From NCBI GenBank assembly GCA_020849655.1, contig JADLFU010000122.1:1-51991 (forward strand): a stretch of DNA of 51,991 nucleotides, given 5' to 3'. The stretch comes from Polyangiaceae bacterium. GTDB taxonomy: Bacteria; Myxococcota_A; Polyangia; Polyangiales; Polyangiaceae. Positions 1 through 8,395 of this stretch are shown here, piece by piece; the first letter of the stretch is position 1, and each line of letters starts with the position of its first letter. The notes under the pieces are model-generated. The model worked only from the letters and a program-made list of their open reading frames with translations. It was not told the DNA's origin and did not search any database. A program made the translations under genes and the position numbers.

Positions 1-2
1 CG

Positions 3-299
3 CGCGTCGCGCGGCCCGGCGATCTCTGGCTGCACGCTCGCGGCCTCCCTGGCGCGCACGTGGTCGCGCCGCGCTGGTACGCGCGCGGCGGAGGTGACGG
101 GGAGACCCTGCTCGACGCCGCGACGCTCGCCGCCCACTTCTCTGGCGCGCGCGGCGACGCGATCGTCGACGTCGCGTACACCGACAGGAGGTACGTCCGC
201 CGCGTCCGGGGCGCCGCCGCCGGGGTGGTCGCGCTGCAGGAGGAGCGCGTGCTGGCGCTGCGGGTCGAGCCCGCGCGTCTGACACGCCTGCTCGCCTGA
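3..299 (+). CDS. NFACT-R (DUF814) domain protein, 3' end only
   Basis: The gene starts before the window; 98 codons and the stop remain. The fragment resembles the C-terminal NFACT-R/DUF814 RNA-binding domain of RqcH/FbpA/Tae2-type proteins. It has the typical DLWLHARGLPGAHVV block at residues 7-21 of the fragment, a following LDAATLAAHFSGAR helix, and the V-x-YT-x-R-x-V-R-R block before a short C-terminus. In that family the domain helps bind 60S/50S ribosomal complexes carrying obstructed nascent chains. Whether the missing N-terminus has the NFACT-N and HhH domains of a true RqcH cannot be seen. The gene converges with the minus-strand MMPL gene, with 26 bp between their stops. Confidence 0.75.
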   Translation, partial: RVARPGDLWLHARGLPGAHVVAPRWYARGGGDGETLLDAATLAAHFSGARGDAIVDVAYTDRRYVRRVRGAAAGVVALQEERVLALRVEPARLTRLLA

Positions 300-325
300 G
301 CTGCCGGAGCGCCCGAGCGACGATG

Positions 326-2566
326 TCAGCGATCCTGGCTGGCGCTCCGCGTCGCCGAGCAGACGACGAGCGTCGAGGCGATCAGGCCGGCGACGCTGCC
401 GATGAGCCCCGTCCACCCCACGTCTCGCAGCCCCGGGAACCGGCACACGAGCAGCGCGCCGAACCCCGCCGCGGTCGTCAGCGCGGTGGTCGCCGCGCGC
501 GGCAGCTCGCGCGCCAGCTCGCCGCGCCGGTGCGCGTCCTCGAGGAACAGCGTCTCGTCCAGCGTGAGGCCGACGAGCACGGGCAGCACCAGCGCGTCGT
601 AGACGTGCAGCGGCACGCGGAGCGCGCCCAGCGACACCCACGTGAGCGCGAGCGAGAGGCACGCCGCGCCAAGCGCGACCGCGACGACGCGCGCCCGCCG
701 GATCGCGATCGCGAGCGCCGCGAACACCACGAGCGCCGACAGGGGCAGCAGGCGCCCGAGCTCGCGTCCGAGCGCCTCCCGCAGCGTCCGCTCGACGGCG
801 CCCACGCCGCTGAACTCGACGCCCGGATCGATCGCCCGCGCCCGCTCTCTCAGCCAGGGCGGAGGCGCGTCCACGCGCAGCGCTCCGACCACGTCCAGGC
901 CATCTCGCGCGAAGCCTCGCGTGGGCAGGCCGAGCGAGGGCGGCAGCGCGGCGGGCGCGCCGAGGTCCGCGAGCGCGGGCCCGAACCTCGCGGGGTCGAA
1001 GCCGGCCTCGCGGAGCGCGATCTCGAGCTCGGGGGCGCGCGCGTCGAGCCCGAGCGTCGCCCTCGCCGCCCGGCGCCGCGCGAGCACCGCGGGATCGACC
1101 GGGACGTCGACGGAGGCGCCCTCCGCCTCGAGCGCGTCGGCCAGGCGCTCCACGCGCGCCGCGAGCGCGTCCGGGTCGCGCGCGGACAAGAGCAGGTGCT
1201 CGGGCGGCGCCGCCGGATGGCGGAGGAGCGTCGCCACGCGCGCGTACGTGCGGGTGACCTCGAGGTCGGGCGTCACGAGCGCGACGACGGGCCCGCCGAG
1301 CCGAGGCCCCACGCCGAGCGCGAGCGCGGTGGCGACGCCGCACGCGACGAGCGCGAGCGCGAGGCGTGACCCGCGCGTCGGCGGCGTGGGGGAGAGGGGA
1401 GGAGAGGCGGCGCGGCGGCGCTCGAGCCACGCGGCGAGGCCCGGCGTCCACGCGAGCACCGCGAGGGCCGTCGTGAGCTCGCCTGCCGCCGCCAGCAGGC
1501 CGAGCTGCCGGAGCGCGGGCACCCTCGCCGCGCCGAGGCACGCGAAGGCGGCGCTCGCCGTGACTGCCGCGGTGAGGGTCGGCCTTGCCACGTGGGAGAT
1601 CGCGCGACCCGCGGGATCGCGGCTGCCGGCGCGGATCGCGTCGACGACCGCGAGGTGCGCGTGCACGCCCGTGTCCATCCCCACGCCGACGACCACGGCG
1701 ACGAACGCCGCCGCGACCCCCGACACTCGTCCGCCGAGGAGGGGCGCGAGCGCGGCGGTCATCGCGGTGCCCGCGAGCACCGGCGGGACGACCGTCGCGA
1801 TCAGGCGCAGGTTGCGGGACACCAGCGAGAACACGAGCGCCGCCGCCGCGAGCGACAGCGCGGACGACGCGGCCACGTCGCGGCGGATGAGCTCCTCCGT
1901 CTCGGCGGCGACGACGTGGGGCCCGGCCGCGCGCGCGGTGACGCCAGGGTGCTCCCGGCGCACGGCCTCCGCCGCGAGCAGGAGCGACCGCCGCGCCCGG
2001 GCCGCACCGGCGCCGTCGAGCACGTCCGCGTCGGACGGGTAGAGCACGATCCTCGCCTCGCCGTCGTCCGATCCGAGCGCCGGGCCGGCGCGCGCGCGCG
2101 CCGTCACGAGCTCGGCGAGCCGCAGCGGATCTCGCCGGAGCGCCTCGGCCATCGCGCCGCCGCCCGGCGCGAGCAGGAGCGCCCTCGTCTCGCGCAGCCG
2201 CGCCCGCATCCCGTCGGGAGAGAGCGCGCGCTCGAGGGCGCCCAGACGCTCACCCCGCGCGAGCAGCATCCACGCGGTCGGCGGGGCGTCCGGCGGCGCC
2301 TCGAGGCCGCTCACCGCGCCCGGCGCCGTCGCGGCCGCAGTCCGCGCCGCTCGCTCGACCTCTCGCGGATCTGCCCCTTCGAGCAGCAGCAGATCGGGCT
2401 CGCTCGCGCCGAACAGGCGCTCTCTCCTCACGAACGCGCGCGCGTCACCCTCGTCCGGCAGGAGCGCCGAGAGCGCGCCGCTCGGGCGGACCCACAGGGC
2501 CGTGACGACGATCGAGGCCGCCGAGAGCGCGCCGACGAGCCAGGCCCAGCCCCCGCGCGCGGTCAC
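326..2566 (-). CDS. MMPL/RND-family predicted exporter
   Basis: 746 codons from a GTG whose last two bases form the TGA of the upstream corC frame (GTGA overlap), so the two are probably translationally coupled. One N-terminal helix (about residues 8-26) is followed by a 200-residue extracytoplasmic stretch, a first block of helices from about 233 to 380, a second soluble loop, and a last helix block from about 600 to the end. This is the 1+5+1+5 topology of MMPL/RND permeases; 'GVGMDTGVHAH' and 'LTLDETLFLEDAHRRG' sit where the charged TM4/TM10 residues of the family lie. It probably moves a lipid or hydrophobic compound across the inner membrane. The substrate is unknown; it is not an AcrB-size pump and no membrane-fusion partner is nearby. 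Confidence 0.75.
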   Translation of the reverse strand: MTARGGWAWLVGALSAASIVVTALWVRPSGALSALLPDEGDARAFVRRERLFGASEPDLLLLEGADPREVERAARTAAATAPGAVSGLEAPPDAPPTAWMLLARGERLGALERALSPDGMRARLRETRALLLAPGGGAMAEALRRDPLRLAELVTARARAGPALGSDDGEARIVLYPSDADVLDGAGAARARRSLLLAAEAVRREHPGVTARAAGPHVVAAETEELIRRDVAASSALSLAAAALVFSLVSRNLRLIATVVPPVLAGTAMTAALAPLLGGRVSGVAAAFVAVVVGVGMDTGVHAHLAVVDAIRAGSRDPAGRAISHVARPTLTAAVTASAAFACLGAARVPALRQLGLLAAAGELTTALAVLAWTPGLAAWLERRRAASPPLSPTPPTRGSRLALALVACGVATALALGVGPRLGGPVVALVTPDLEVTRTYARVATLLRHPAAPPEHLLLSARDPDALAARVERLADALEAEGASVDVPVDPAVLARRRAARATLGLDARAPELEIALREAGFDPARFGPALADLGAPAALPPSLGLPTRGFARDGLDVVGALRVDAPPPWLRERARAIDPGVEFSGVGAVERTLREALGRELGRLLPLSALVVFAALAIAIRRARVVAVALGAACLSLALTWVSLGALRVPLHVYDALVLPVLVGLTLDETLFLEDAHRRGELARELPRAATTALTTAAGFGALLVCRFPGLRDVGWTGLIGSVAGLIASTLVVCSATRSASQDR

Positions 2567-3846
2567 GGCGCGTTCGCCGCGGGGATGCGGCTCACCTTCA
2601 CGCGCACGATGCGCCGACGCACGACCAGCAGCACCTCCGCCCGCACCCGGCCGAGGTCGACGACGTCCCCACGCCGGGGGATGCGACCGAGCGCGGCCAG
2701 CACCGACGCGCTGATCGTCTCGCCCTCGTCGTGCTCTCCGACGTCGAGCCCCTCCGCCACGAGCTCGTCGAGCAGCACGCCGCCGTCGACGTCGAACACG
2801 TCGTCCGCGCGCCGCTCGATGCGCTTGATCTCCACGTCGAGCTCGTCGCGGATCTCCCCCACGATCTCCTCCAGCAGGTCTTCCATCGTGATGAGCCCGG
2901 AGACCCCGCCGTACTCGTCGACGACCATCGCGAGCGGCGTGTTCGCGTGCTGCATGGCGCGGAGGACGTTCACGAGCTCCTGCGTCTCCGGGACGAACAA
3001 GACCTCGCGCCGCAGCCCCTCGAGCGACGAGAGCTCGAGGTTGTGCGGCGCGCGGAAGAAGTCCTTCACGTAGACGTAGCCGACCACCTCGTCGAGCGCG
3101 GCGCCGTTCGTCAGCGGCATGCGCGAGTACCCTTGTCGTGAGAATTGTTCCGCCGCGCGCCGGCCGTCCGAGCCCACCGGCAGCGACGCGACGTCGACGC
3201 GCGGCACCATGACCTGCTTCGCCGTCCGCCCCGCGAAGCGCAGCATGCGCCGCACGATCTCCTGTTTGTCGACGGCGCCCTGCCCGCGCGCGACGTGCAA
3301 GGTGAGGATGCCGAGGATCTCCTCCTCCGACAGCTGCGCCTCGGCGTGCGCGTCCATCCTCATGCCGAACAGGCCGAGGATGAGCCGCGACGAGCCCTCC
3401 AGCACCGCGAGGAACGGCCACATCGCGTAGTAGCCCACGCGCAGCGGCCACACCGACAGCTCCGCGATCTGCCGCGAGCGCTGGATGGCGAGCAGCTTCG
3501 GCACGAGCTCGCCGAACAGCACGTGCGCGAACGTGAGCAGCGTGAACGCCGCCACCGAGAGCGTGACCTTCGCCCACGCGGGGGGGCTCGCGCCGAGCAT
3601 CCCCTCGAAGAGGTGCACGACGGCGGGCTCGCCGACCCAGCCGAGCCCGAGGCTCGCGAGCGTGATGCCGAGCTGCGTGACCGAGAGGAACCGGTCGATG
3701 CGCGCGACCGCCTGCGCGACGAGATCGTCCTCGCGGACCTGCCGCCCCGGCTGGTGCGTCGCGCGCAGCTTGACGAGCGCGAACTCGGCCGCGACGAGCG
3801 AGCCGTTGAGGACGATGAAGACGATGACCGCGAGGATGCCGAGCAC
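2563..3846 (-). CDS. CorC/HlyC (CNNM-like) transporter-associated protein, likely independent start
   Basis: Family layout is complete from a GTG at 3846: a DUF21/CNNM membrane domain (about residues 1-190, beginning VLGILAVIVFIVLNGSLVAA and containing LFGELVPKLLAIQ), a CBS pair (about 205-330, with MVPRVDV and the conserved VVDEYGGVSGLITMEDLLEE) and a C-terminal CorC_HlyC domain ending near residue 427. Proteins of this family are linked to Mg2+/Co2+ efflux or cation homeostasis in the inner membrane. The GTG gives the normal N-terminus and length (427 aa). The same frame runs upstream without a stop into the OmpA gene, so a fused product is formally possible; this entry gives the portion I consider the real CorC gene. 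It overlaps the downstream MMPL gene by 4 bp. Confidence 0.7.
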   Translation of the reverse strand: MLGILAVIVFIVLNGSLVAAEFALVKLRATHQPGRQVREDDLVAQAVARIDRFLSVTQLGITLASLGLGWVGEPAVVHLFEGMLGASPPAWAKVTLSVAAFTLLTFAHVLFGELVPKLLAIQRSRQIAELSVWPLRVGYYAMWPFLAVLEGSSRLILGLFGMRMDAHAEAQLSEEEILGILTLHVARGQGAVDKQEIVRRMLRFAGRTAKQVMVPRVDVASLPVGSDGRRAAEQFSRQGYSRMPLTNGAALDEVVGYVYVKDFFRAPHNLELSSLEGLRREVLFVPETQELVNVLRAMQHANTPLAMVVDEYGGVSGLITMEDLLEEIVGEIRDELDVEIKRIERRADDVFDVDGGVLLDELVAEGLDVGEHDEGETISASVLAALGRIPRRGDVVDLGRVRAEVLLVVRRRIVRVKVSRIPAANAP

Positions 3847-5661
3847 GTGAGGAGCCCCGAAAGCAGCGCCCCCCTCTCGCCGCGCGAGAGGAGGGCCAAG
3901 GACCGCGAAGCGCGTAAAATCGCGCGCTAACTCGACGATGTGGAACTCGACGCGGCGGTTCTTCTGGCGACCCGCGTCGGTGTCGTTGGTGTCGATGGGC
4001 TTCTCGGGCCCGAAGCCCTGCGCGGTCAGGCGATCGGCGGCGATCCCGTGCTCGACGAGGTACTTCAGCACGCTCTTCGAGCGATCGTCGGAGAGGCGCA
4101 TGTTCATGTCCTTCGCGCCGCGGCTGTCGGTGTGGCCCTCGATGGAGACCTTCTTGATCGACGGCGTCGCCTTCAGGAGCTGCGTGATCTCGTCGAGGAT
4201 CGGGAAGCTGACCGGCTTGATGGTCGCCTTGCCGGTGTCGAACTCGATCTTCTTCAGGATCTGGATCTCGCTCGAGCCCTCGACGCGGCGGATGAACTGC
4301 GGGCAGCCGTTCTGCTTCGGATCCTTCGAGGGCTGGCCCGGCTCGCGCGGGCAGGCGTCCTTCACGTCGGGGATGCCGTCGCCGTCGACGTCGTCCTCGG
4401 GGCAGCCGTCGGTGTCGTCGATGCCGTCCTTGTCCTCGGGGACGTCGGGGCACTTGTCGTCCTTGTCGGGGATGCCGTCCTTGTCGCGGTCGGGGGGCAG
4501 CGGGCAGCCGTCGTTCGGGTCTGGCGGCTGCTTGTCCTCGGGGACGTCGGGGCACGCGTCGATGGCGTCGGGGATGCCGTCCTTGTCGCGGTCGGCGCCG
4601 TGCTCCTCGACGCGGTCGTCGTCCTTCGTGAACTTGCGGCCCGGCGACGTGGGCGCGGTGTTCTTGAGGTCCCACCAGCCGCCGATCTGGGCGATGACGC
4701 GGAAGTCGGGCGCGGAGTAGCCGGGGACGACGAGCGTGCCCGCCCCGCCCGAGGCCCACACCTTCTGCTCCTCGCCGAGCGCGACCCGCACCTCGCCGAG
4801 CCACTCGATGGGCGTGTAGCGGCGCTTGAACGTCGTGCTCTGCCCCTCGAGCGTGCCGATGCGCTCGCTCTTCGACAGGCCCGTCTGGCCGTACAGCTCG
4901 CCGCCGACGCGCACGCGCCCGCCGCGGAGCGGCAGGAACAGCGCGAAGCCGAACGTCAGCTCGTTCGCGAACGACAGCTCGGCCACGCGGTGCCGCTCGC
5001 GCATGTGCACGCCGAAGGTCTGGTCGAGGATGAACGGCCCGACCTTCTCCTCGAACGTCGTCTGGAGGAGCGCGTGGCCGCCCGCGTCGCCGGCGAACGA
5101 GAGCTCGTTGCCGGTCGGGAGGAAGTACGTCGCGTTCATCCCCCACGCGAAGCGCTTCGAGTCGGAGGTGTACAGGATCACCCGCCCGTCGAGCCGCAGA
5201 TCGCCCGGCGCGGACTTGCGCGACTGGATGCCGCTCGCCATCGACCGCGTGGGATCGTTGGTCTGCGAGTTGATGCGCCCGCTCGGGTTGTTGGTCGAGT
5301 TGAGGAGCGTGACCGGCAGCGTCATCGACAGGCTGAACCTGCGCAGGATCTCGGCGCCCGCGGTGAAGTAGCCGTTGACCTGCCGCGCGACGGGCGCGCC
5401 CTCGGTCTGCTGGACGGCGCCGTTCGACGTGATGTCGGTGATGTGCAGCGGCCGGTTGATGTAGTCGCCGGTGAAGCTCCCGAAGAACCGCGTGCGCTCG
5501 TGCATCACGGGCCGCGGCGTCGCGAAGCCGTCGTCCGGGTTGGGGGCGAGGATGAGCCGGTCGGCGGTGTAGCCCACCTGCTGCGCGGCCGCCGCGCCTG
5601 AGCAGAGCGACGCCGCCGCGAAGGCGAGCGAGGCGAGTCCGAGGGAGCGCTTCATGGTCAT
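2563..5661 (-). CDS. OmpA/TSP3 outer-membrane protein, frame continues into CorC
   Basis: The 5' 577 codons are an OmpA-type protein: signal peptide (residues 1-26, ending AAAAQ), a 300-residue region with the alternating pattern of an outer-membrane beta-barrel, thrombospondin type-3 calcium repeats (about 350-460, e.g. DKDGIPDKDDKCPDVPED) and an OmpA peptidoglycan-binding domain (about 475-577) with IEGHTDSRG and a family-typical ending NRRVEFHIVE. A protein should stop there (about 3931), but the codon reads TTA; a TAG lies one base out of frame at 3927-3929. The frame then crosses an 80-bp stretch with a hairpin and enters CorC, giving 1032 aa in all. A one-base indel or true stop loss would explain it; an outer-membrane protein fused to an inner-membrane CorC makes little topological sense. 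The ATG at 5661 sits before the signal peptide; a second Met lies two codons in. Confidence 0.65.
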   Translation of the reverse strand: MTMKRSLGLASLAFAAASLCSGAAAAQQVGYTADRLILAPNPDDGFATPRPVMHERTRFFGSFTGDYINRPLHITDITSNGAVQQTEGAPVARQVNGYFTAGAEILRRFSLSMTLPVTLLNSTNNPSGRINSQTNDPTRSMASGIQSRKSAPGDLRLDGRVILYTSDSKRFAWGMNATYFLPTGNELSFAGDAGGHALLQTTFEEKVGPFILDQTFGVHMRERHRVAELSFANELTFGFALFLPLRGGRVRVGGELYGQTGLSKSERIGTLEGQSTTFKRRYTPIEWLGEVRVALGEEQKVWASGGAGTLVVPGYSAPDFRVIAQIGGWWDLKNTAPTSPGRKFTKDDDRVEEHGADRDKDGIPDAIDACPDVPEDKQPPDPNDGCPLPPDRDKDGIPDKDDKCPDVPEDKDGIDDTDGCPEDDVDGDGIPDVKDACPREPGQPSKDPKQNGCPQFIRRVEGSSEIQILKKIEFDTGKATIKPVSFPILDEITQLLKATPSIKKVSIEGHTDSRGAKDMNMRLSDDRSKSVLKYLVEHGIAADRLTAQGFGPEKPIDTNDTDAGRQKNRRVEFHIVELARDFTRFAVLGPPLARREGGAAFGAPHVLGILAVIVFIVLNGSLVAAEFALVKLRATHQPGRQVREDDLVAQAVARIDRFLSVTQLGITLASLGLGWVGEPAVVHLFEGMLGASPPAWAKVTLSVAAFTLLTFAHVLFGELVPKLLAIQRSRQIAELSVWPLRVGYYAMWPFLAVLEGSSRLILGLFGMRMDAHAEAQLSEEEILGILTLHVARGQGAVDKQEIVRRMLRFAGRTAKQVMVPRVDVASLPVGSDGRRAAEQFSRQGYSRMPLTNGAALDEVVGYVYVKDFFRAPHNLELSSLEGLRREVLFVPETQELVNVLRAMQHANTPLAMVVDEYGGVSGLITMEDLLEEIVGEIRDELDVEIKRIERRADDVFDVDGGVLLDELVAEGLDVGEHDEGETISASVLAALGRIPRRGDVVDLGRVRAEVLLVVRRRIVRVKVSRIPAANAP
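3873..3891. terminator. Hairpin between OmpA and CorC portions
   Basis: Perfect 8-bp inverted repeat CCTCTCGC / GCGAGAGG with a 3-nt loop, in the 80 bp between the last OmpA-domain codon and the CorC GTG. There is no T-tract on either side, so it is not a standard intrinsic terminator; it may be an mRNA stability or attenuation structure. Such a hairpin is expected between genes, not inside a domain linker. Confidence 0.45.
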
Positions 5662-5766
5662 GTCGGGGGGCGCAACGTAGGTTGCTCGTCGAGAATTAGG
5701 AAGCGTTTCCCGCGGCGTCCCGCTACACCCGCGGGTCCTGGGGCTGCGGGTCGGCGTCGCTTTTGC

Positions 5767-5796
5767 TTGACGTGCGCGCCGTCTCGAGGCTAGAGC
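5767..5796 (+). promoter_or_regulatory. Candidate sigma70-type promoter of the rpmH cluster
   Basis: TTGACG (5767-5772), 18-nt spacer, TAGAGC (5791-5796), about 27 bp before the rpmH ATG. The -35 is near consensus and the -10 weak, as is common in high-GC myxobacteria. A GGGAG Shine-Dalgarno lies at 5811-5815. The rest of 5662-5766 separates the divergent ompA gene from rpmH; I saw no DnaA boxes or other repeat in it. Confidence 0.4.
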
Positions 5797-5822
5797 ACGC
5801 GCCCCGTTCCGGGAGCCTAGCC

Positions 5823-5972
5823 ATGAAGCGCACGTACCAACCCCACAATGTGAGCCGTCTCCGCACCCATGGCTTCCGCGCCCGCATGGCGACCGTCGGC
5901 GGCCGCAAGGTCGTCAACAACCGCCGCCGCAAGGGCCGTCATCGCCTTGCCGTCGGCGTCTACAAGAAGTGA
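5823..5972 (+). CDS. rpmH: 50S ribosomal protein L34
   Basis: 49 aa, [20 protein letters not shown] at the N-terminus and a Lys/Arg-rich C-terminus with [14 protein letters not shown]: unmistakable bL34, full length. An in-frame start 20 codons upstream exists, but the family always begins MKRTYQP and a GGGAG ribosome-binding site lies seven bases before this ATG. It leads the classic rpmH-rnpA-yidD-yidC-jag order, which in many bacteria lies next to dnaA/oriC. The rnpA frame begins inside this gene. Confidence 0.97.
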   Translation: MKRTYQPHNVSRLRTHGFRARMATVGGRKVVNNRRRKGRHRLAVGVYKK

Positions 5973-6558
5973 TCCCCCACGCGCGGCGCCCGCGGCGCCC
6001 GGCCTCGAGCTGGGCCGCGCGCGGCGCCTGCGCAAGCGTGGGGAATTCGTCGCGGCGCAGGACACGGGCGCGCGCGCGACGCTGCCGCATCACGTCTTCT
6101 TGTTCGCCCCTTCCGTCGCCGCGCTCCCGCGCCTCGGCGTGACCGCGTCGAAGCGCCAGGTCGGGTGCGCCGTCGCTCGCAACCGCGCGAAGCGCCTGAT
6201 CCGCGAGGCGTTCCGCGCCGAGCCCGCGATGTTCCCGCCCGGCGCGGACGTCGTCATCATCGCCCGGACGGGCGCCGCGGGCCTCACGCTCGCCGAGGTC
6301 CGCGCCGAGTGGCGCCTCGGGCTTCGGCACCTCGAGCGGGCGCGCGCGCGCTTGCGACCCGCGCGGGAGAGGTTACGAACACGCGCTCGTGGCGAAGCTC
6401 CTGCTGCTCGCGCTGATCGGCTTCTATCGCCGCTGGCTGTCGATGTTCCTCGGCGGTCAGTGCCGGTTCTACCCGTCGTGCTCCGCGTACGCCGAGGGCT
6501 GCGTCGAGGCGCACGGCGCGCTGCGGGGCGGGTTGCTTTCGGTCGTGCGGCTGTGTAA
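5947..6558 (+). CDS. rnpA: Ribonuclease P protein component
   Basis: Protein subunit of RNase P, which helps the RNA subunit trim tRNA 5' leaders. The family core is clear: a [12 protein letters not shown] start block, RLGVTASKR, the signature [15 protein letters not shown], and [11 protein letters not shown] before the last helix. No ATG or GTG lies between the rpmH stop and the core. Candidate starts are TTG 5947 (26-bp overlap with rpmH, chosen here) or ATG 5869 (104-bp overlap). The frame has no stop until TAA at 6556-6558, so about 55 extra C-terminal residues overlap yidD by 170 bp; they are Arg/Ala-rich and not family-like. The product is thus about 200 aa against the usual 110-150. 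Confidence 0.85.
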   Translation: MPSASTRSDPPRAAPAAPGLELGRARRLRKRGEFVAAQDTGARATLPHHVFLFAPSVAALPRLGVTASKRQVGCAVARNRAKRLIREAFRAEPAMFPPGADVVIIARTGAAGLTLAEVRAEWRLGLRHLERARARLRPARERLRTRARGEAPAARADRLLSPLAVDVPRRSVPVLPVVLRVRRGLRRGARRAAGRVAFGRAAV

Positions 6559-6625
6559 GTGCCACCCCCTGCATCCGGGAGGGTTCGACCCGCCGCCCAG
6601 GGCGCGCATCCCCTCCAACCCCTGA
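6389..6625 (+). CDS. yidD: Membrane protein insertion efficiency factor YidD
   Basis: 78 aa, from a GTG. It shows the whole YidD family pattern: a hydrophobic/amphipathic N-terminus ([19 protein letters not shown]), [20 protein letters not shown], and the C-terminal [15 protein letters not shown]. YidD is a small membrane-associated protein that improves YidC-dependent insertion. The first 170 bp are also covered by the long rnpA frame. The conserved residues all lie in this frame, so this is the frame under selection in the overlap. The yidC ATG follows 14 bp after the stop. Confidence 0.93.
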   Translation: MAKLLLLALIGFYRRWLSMFLGGQCRFYPSCSAYAEGCVEAHGALRGGLLSVVRLCKCHPLHPGGFDPPPRARIPSNP

Positions 6626-6638
6626 CCGCCGCCGCTTC

Positions 6639-8357
6639 ATGGATCGAAGCTCCATCCTCCGTTCGCTCGCCATCGCCGGCGTCATCACGCTGCTGCTCTA
6701 CTTCGGCTTCACGCATTTCGTGGGCGGGGACGGCGGCAAGCCCGCGCCGCCCACCGCGGAGCTGTTCCGCGCGCCGGAGGGCCGCGCCGCGCCGACGTCG
6801 AAGAAGGCCGAGGAGACGTACTGCGAGCTGAAGGGCAACCGCTTCAAGGCGGTGACGACGACGCGCGGCGCCTCGCTCGAGCACCTGTACCTCGACGACG
6901 CGAAGTACAAGGAGGGTGGCAAGCCGCTCGACCTCGTGACGACGCCGGACGTCGAGTACCAGGCCCTCCGCGTCGATCTGTCGAGCCCGTCCGCGAAGGA
7001 CCAGGTGAAGTACGACTGGTTCGACTGGAAGCTCGCGGAGCGCTCCGACACCTCGTGCTCCTTCGTCTACGAGGACGATCACGTCGCGCTGAAGAAGGTC
7101 ATCCGCGCGGGCGAGCGCCCCTACGAGCTGTCCGTCTCCGTCACCGTCGAGAACAGGAAGCAGGAGAAGGCGACGCACCGCCTCGCGATCGACAACCCCG
7201 CGTGGCGCTACGAGCGCGAGGTCGAGGGCGGCTTCGGCAGGCAGTCGCCGTTCGTGACGACGGTCGAGTGCGTGCGCGAGAGCACCGTCGAGGAGAAGAC
7301 CGCGCACGACTTCACCCCGAAGGACTTCGAGAAGAACGAGTACCGCGAGGGCTGGTACACGATGGCGCCCGTCTCGTTCGCGTCGACCAGCAACTTCTAC
7401 TTCGCGCAGGCGCTCGTGCCGCTGTCGGGGCCGGGCCCGGCGGGCTGTCAGCTGCGCGTCACGCCCTACGACAAGACGGGCGCGATGTACCGCTCGCGGC
7501 TGTTCTGGCAGCCGAAGGAGCTCGGCCCGGGCGAGAAGCAGTCGTACGAGGCGCTCGCGTTCTTCGGCCCGAAGGAGCGCGACGTCCTCGCGGCGGCGGG
7601 CGGCGGCCAGCACCACCTGTCGGAGCTCATCAAGCTCGGGAAGTTCGCCTTCATCGCGAAGTACCTCGTCTGGTTCCTCATCAAGATGCAGGGGCTGTCG
7701 GGCAGCTGGGGCATGGCGATCGTGCTCCTGACGGTCGCGGTGCGCACGGTGCTGTTCCCGCTCACGTGGAAGAGCATCCAGTCCGGCGCCGCGATGAGGC
7801 GCATCAAGCCCGAGATCGACGCGCTCAACGAGAAGTACAAGGACGACGCGCAGCAGAAGCAGCTCGCGACGATGGAGCTCTACAAGAAGCAGGGGGTGAA
7901 CCCGTTCGCCGGGTGCCTGCCGATGCTCGCGCAGATGCCGGTGTGGTTCGCGCTCTACACGTCGCTGCAGACGGCGGCGGAGCTGTTCCACACGCCGTTC
8001 CTGTGGTTCAAGGATCTCTCCGCGCCCGACACCATCCACGTCGCGTCGTGGGATCTCCCCTTCGTGTTGCCGTGGCTGCTCGGCGCGACGAGCTTCCTGC
8101 AGCAGAAGATCATGCCGCCGGGCCAGATGGACCCCGCGCAACAGAAGATGATGATGTACCTCATGCCGTCGATCTTCACGGCGATGATGCTGTTCCTCCC
8201 GTCCGGCCTCGGCGTCTACATGTTCACCAACAGCGTGCTCGGTATCGTCCAGCAGCTCGCGGTCGAGCGGTACTACGCGAAGCAGGCGCCGAAGAGCGGC
8301 GACATCGAGGTGCGCGACAAGCCCGCGGACGACTCGCTCGCCACGAAGAAGACTTGA
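6639..8357 (+). CDS. yidC: Membrane protein insertase YidC/Oxa1
   Basis: 572 aa. TM1 is at residues 8-28, then a large periplasmic domain (about 60-330) rich in charged and beta segments as in Gram-negative YidC, then the insertase core with KYLVWFLIKMQGLSGSWGMA, TWKSIQSGAAMRRIKPEID (the conserved hydrophilic-groove region), QKQLATMELYKKQGVNPFAG, and three more helices. It inserts and folds inner-membrane proteins with or without SecYEG. The C-terminus is short and acidic/lysine-rich. The gene follows yidD directly and is separated from jag by a strong hairpin. Confidence 0.97.
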   Translation: MDRSSILRSLAIAGVITLLLYFGFTHFVGGDGGKPAPPTAELFRAPEGRAAPTSKKAEETYCELKGNRFKAVTTTRGASLEHLYLDDAKYKEGGKPLDLVTTPDVEYQALRVDLSSPSAKDQVKYDWFDWKLAERSDTSCSFVYEDDHVALKKVIRAGERPYELSVSVTVENRKQEKATHRLAIDNPAWRYEREVEGGFGRQSPFVTTVECVRESTVEEKTAHDFTPKDFEKNEYREGWYTMAPVSFASTSNFYFAQALVPLSGPGPAGCQLRVTPYDKTGAMYRSRLFWQPKELGPGEKQSYEALAFFGPKERDVLAAAGGGQHHLSELIKLGKFAFIAKYLVWFLIKMQGLSGSWGMAIVLLTVAVRTVLFPLTWKSIQSGAAMRRIKPEIDALNEKYKDDAQQKQLATMELYKKQGVNPFAGCLPMLAQMPVWFALYTSLQTAAELFHTPFLWFKDLSAPDTIHVASWDLPFVLPWLLGATSFLQQKIMPPGQMDPAQQKMMMYLMPSIFTAMMLFLPSGLGVYMFTNSVLGIVQQLAVERYYAKQAPKSGDIEVRDKPADDSLATKKT

Positions 8358-8376
8358 GGGGAGGAGCGTCCTCCCC
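8358..8376 (+). terminator. Hairpin directly after the yidC stop
   Basis: GGGGAGGA-GCG-TCCTCCCC: perfect 8-bp stem, 3-nt loop, starting on the base after the yidC TGA and followed by a C-rich run, not T's. It is probably an attenuator or mRNA processing/stability signal in the yidC-jag spacer rather than a full terminator, because jag follows 20 bp later with its own GGAGA ribosome-binding site (about 8383-8387). Confidence 0.45.
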
Positions 8377-8395
8377 CCGCCCCGGAGACACGACA

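Noticed and set aside
2566-5146. Upstream extension of the MMPL frame
   Set aside because: The frame stays open through corC but is out of phase with it and Arg/Pro-rich; the GTG at 2566 gives the proper MMPL N-terminus.
5662-5822. oriC/DnaA boxes near rpmH
   Set aside because: No TTATCCACA-like boxes or AT-rich unwinding stretch seen.
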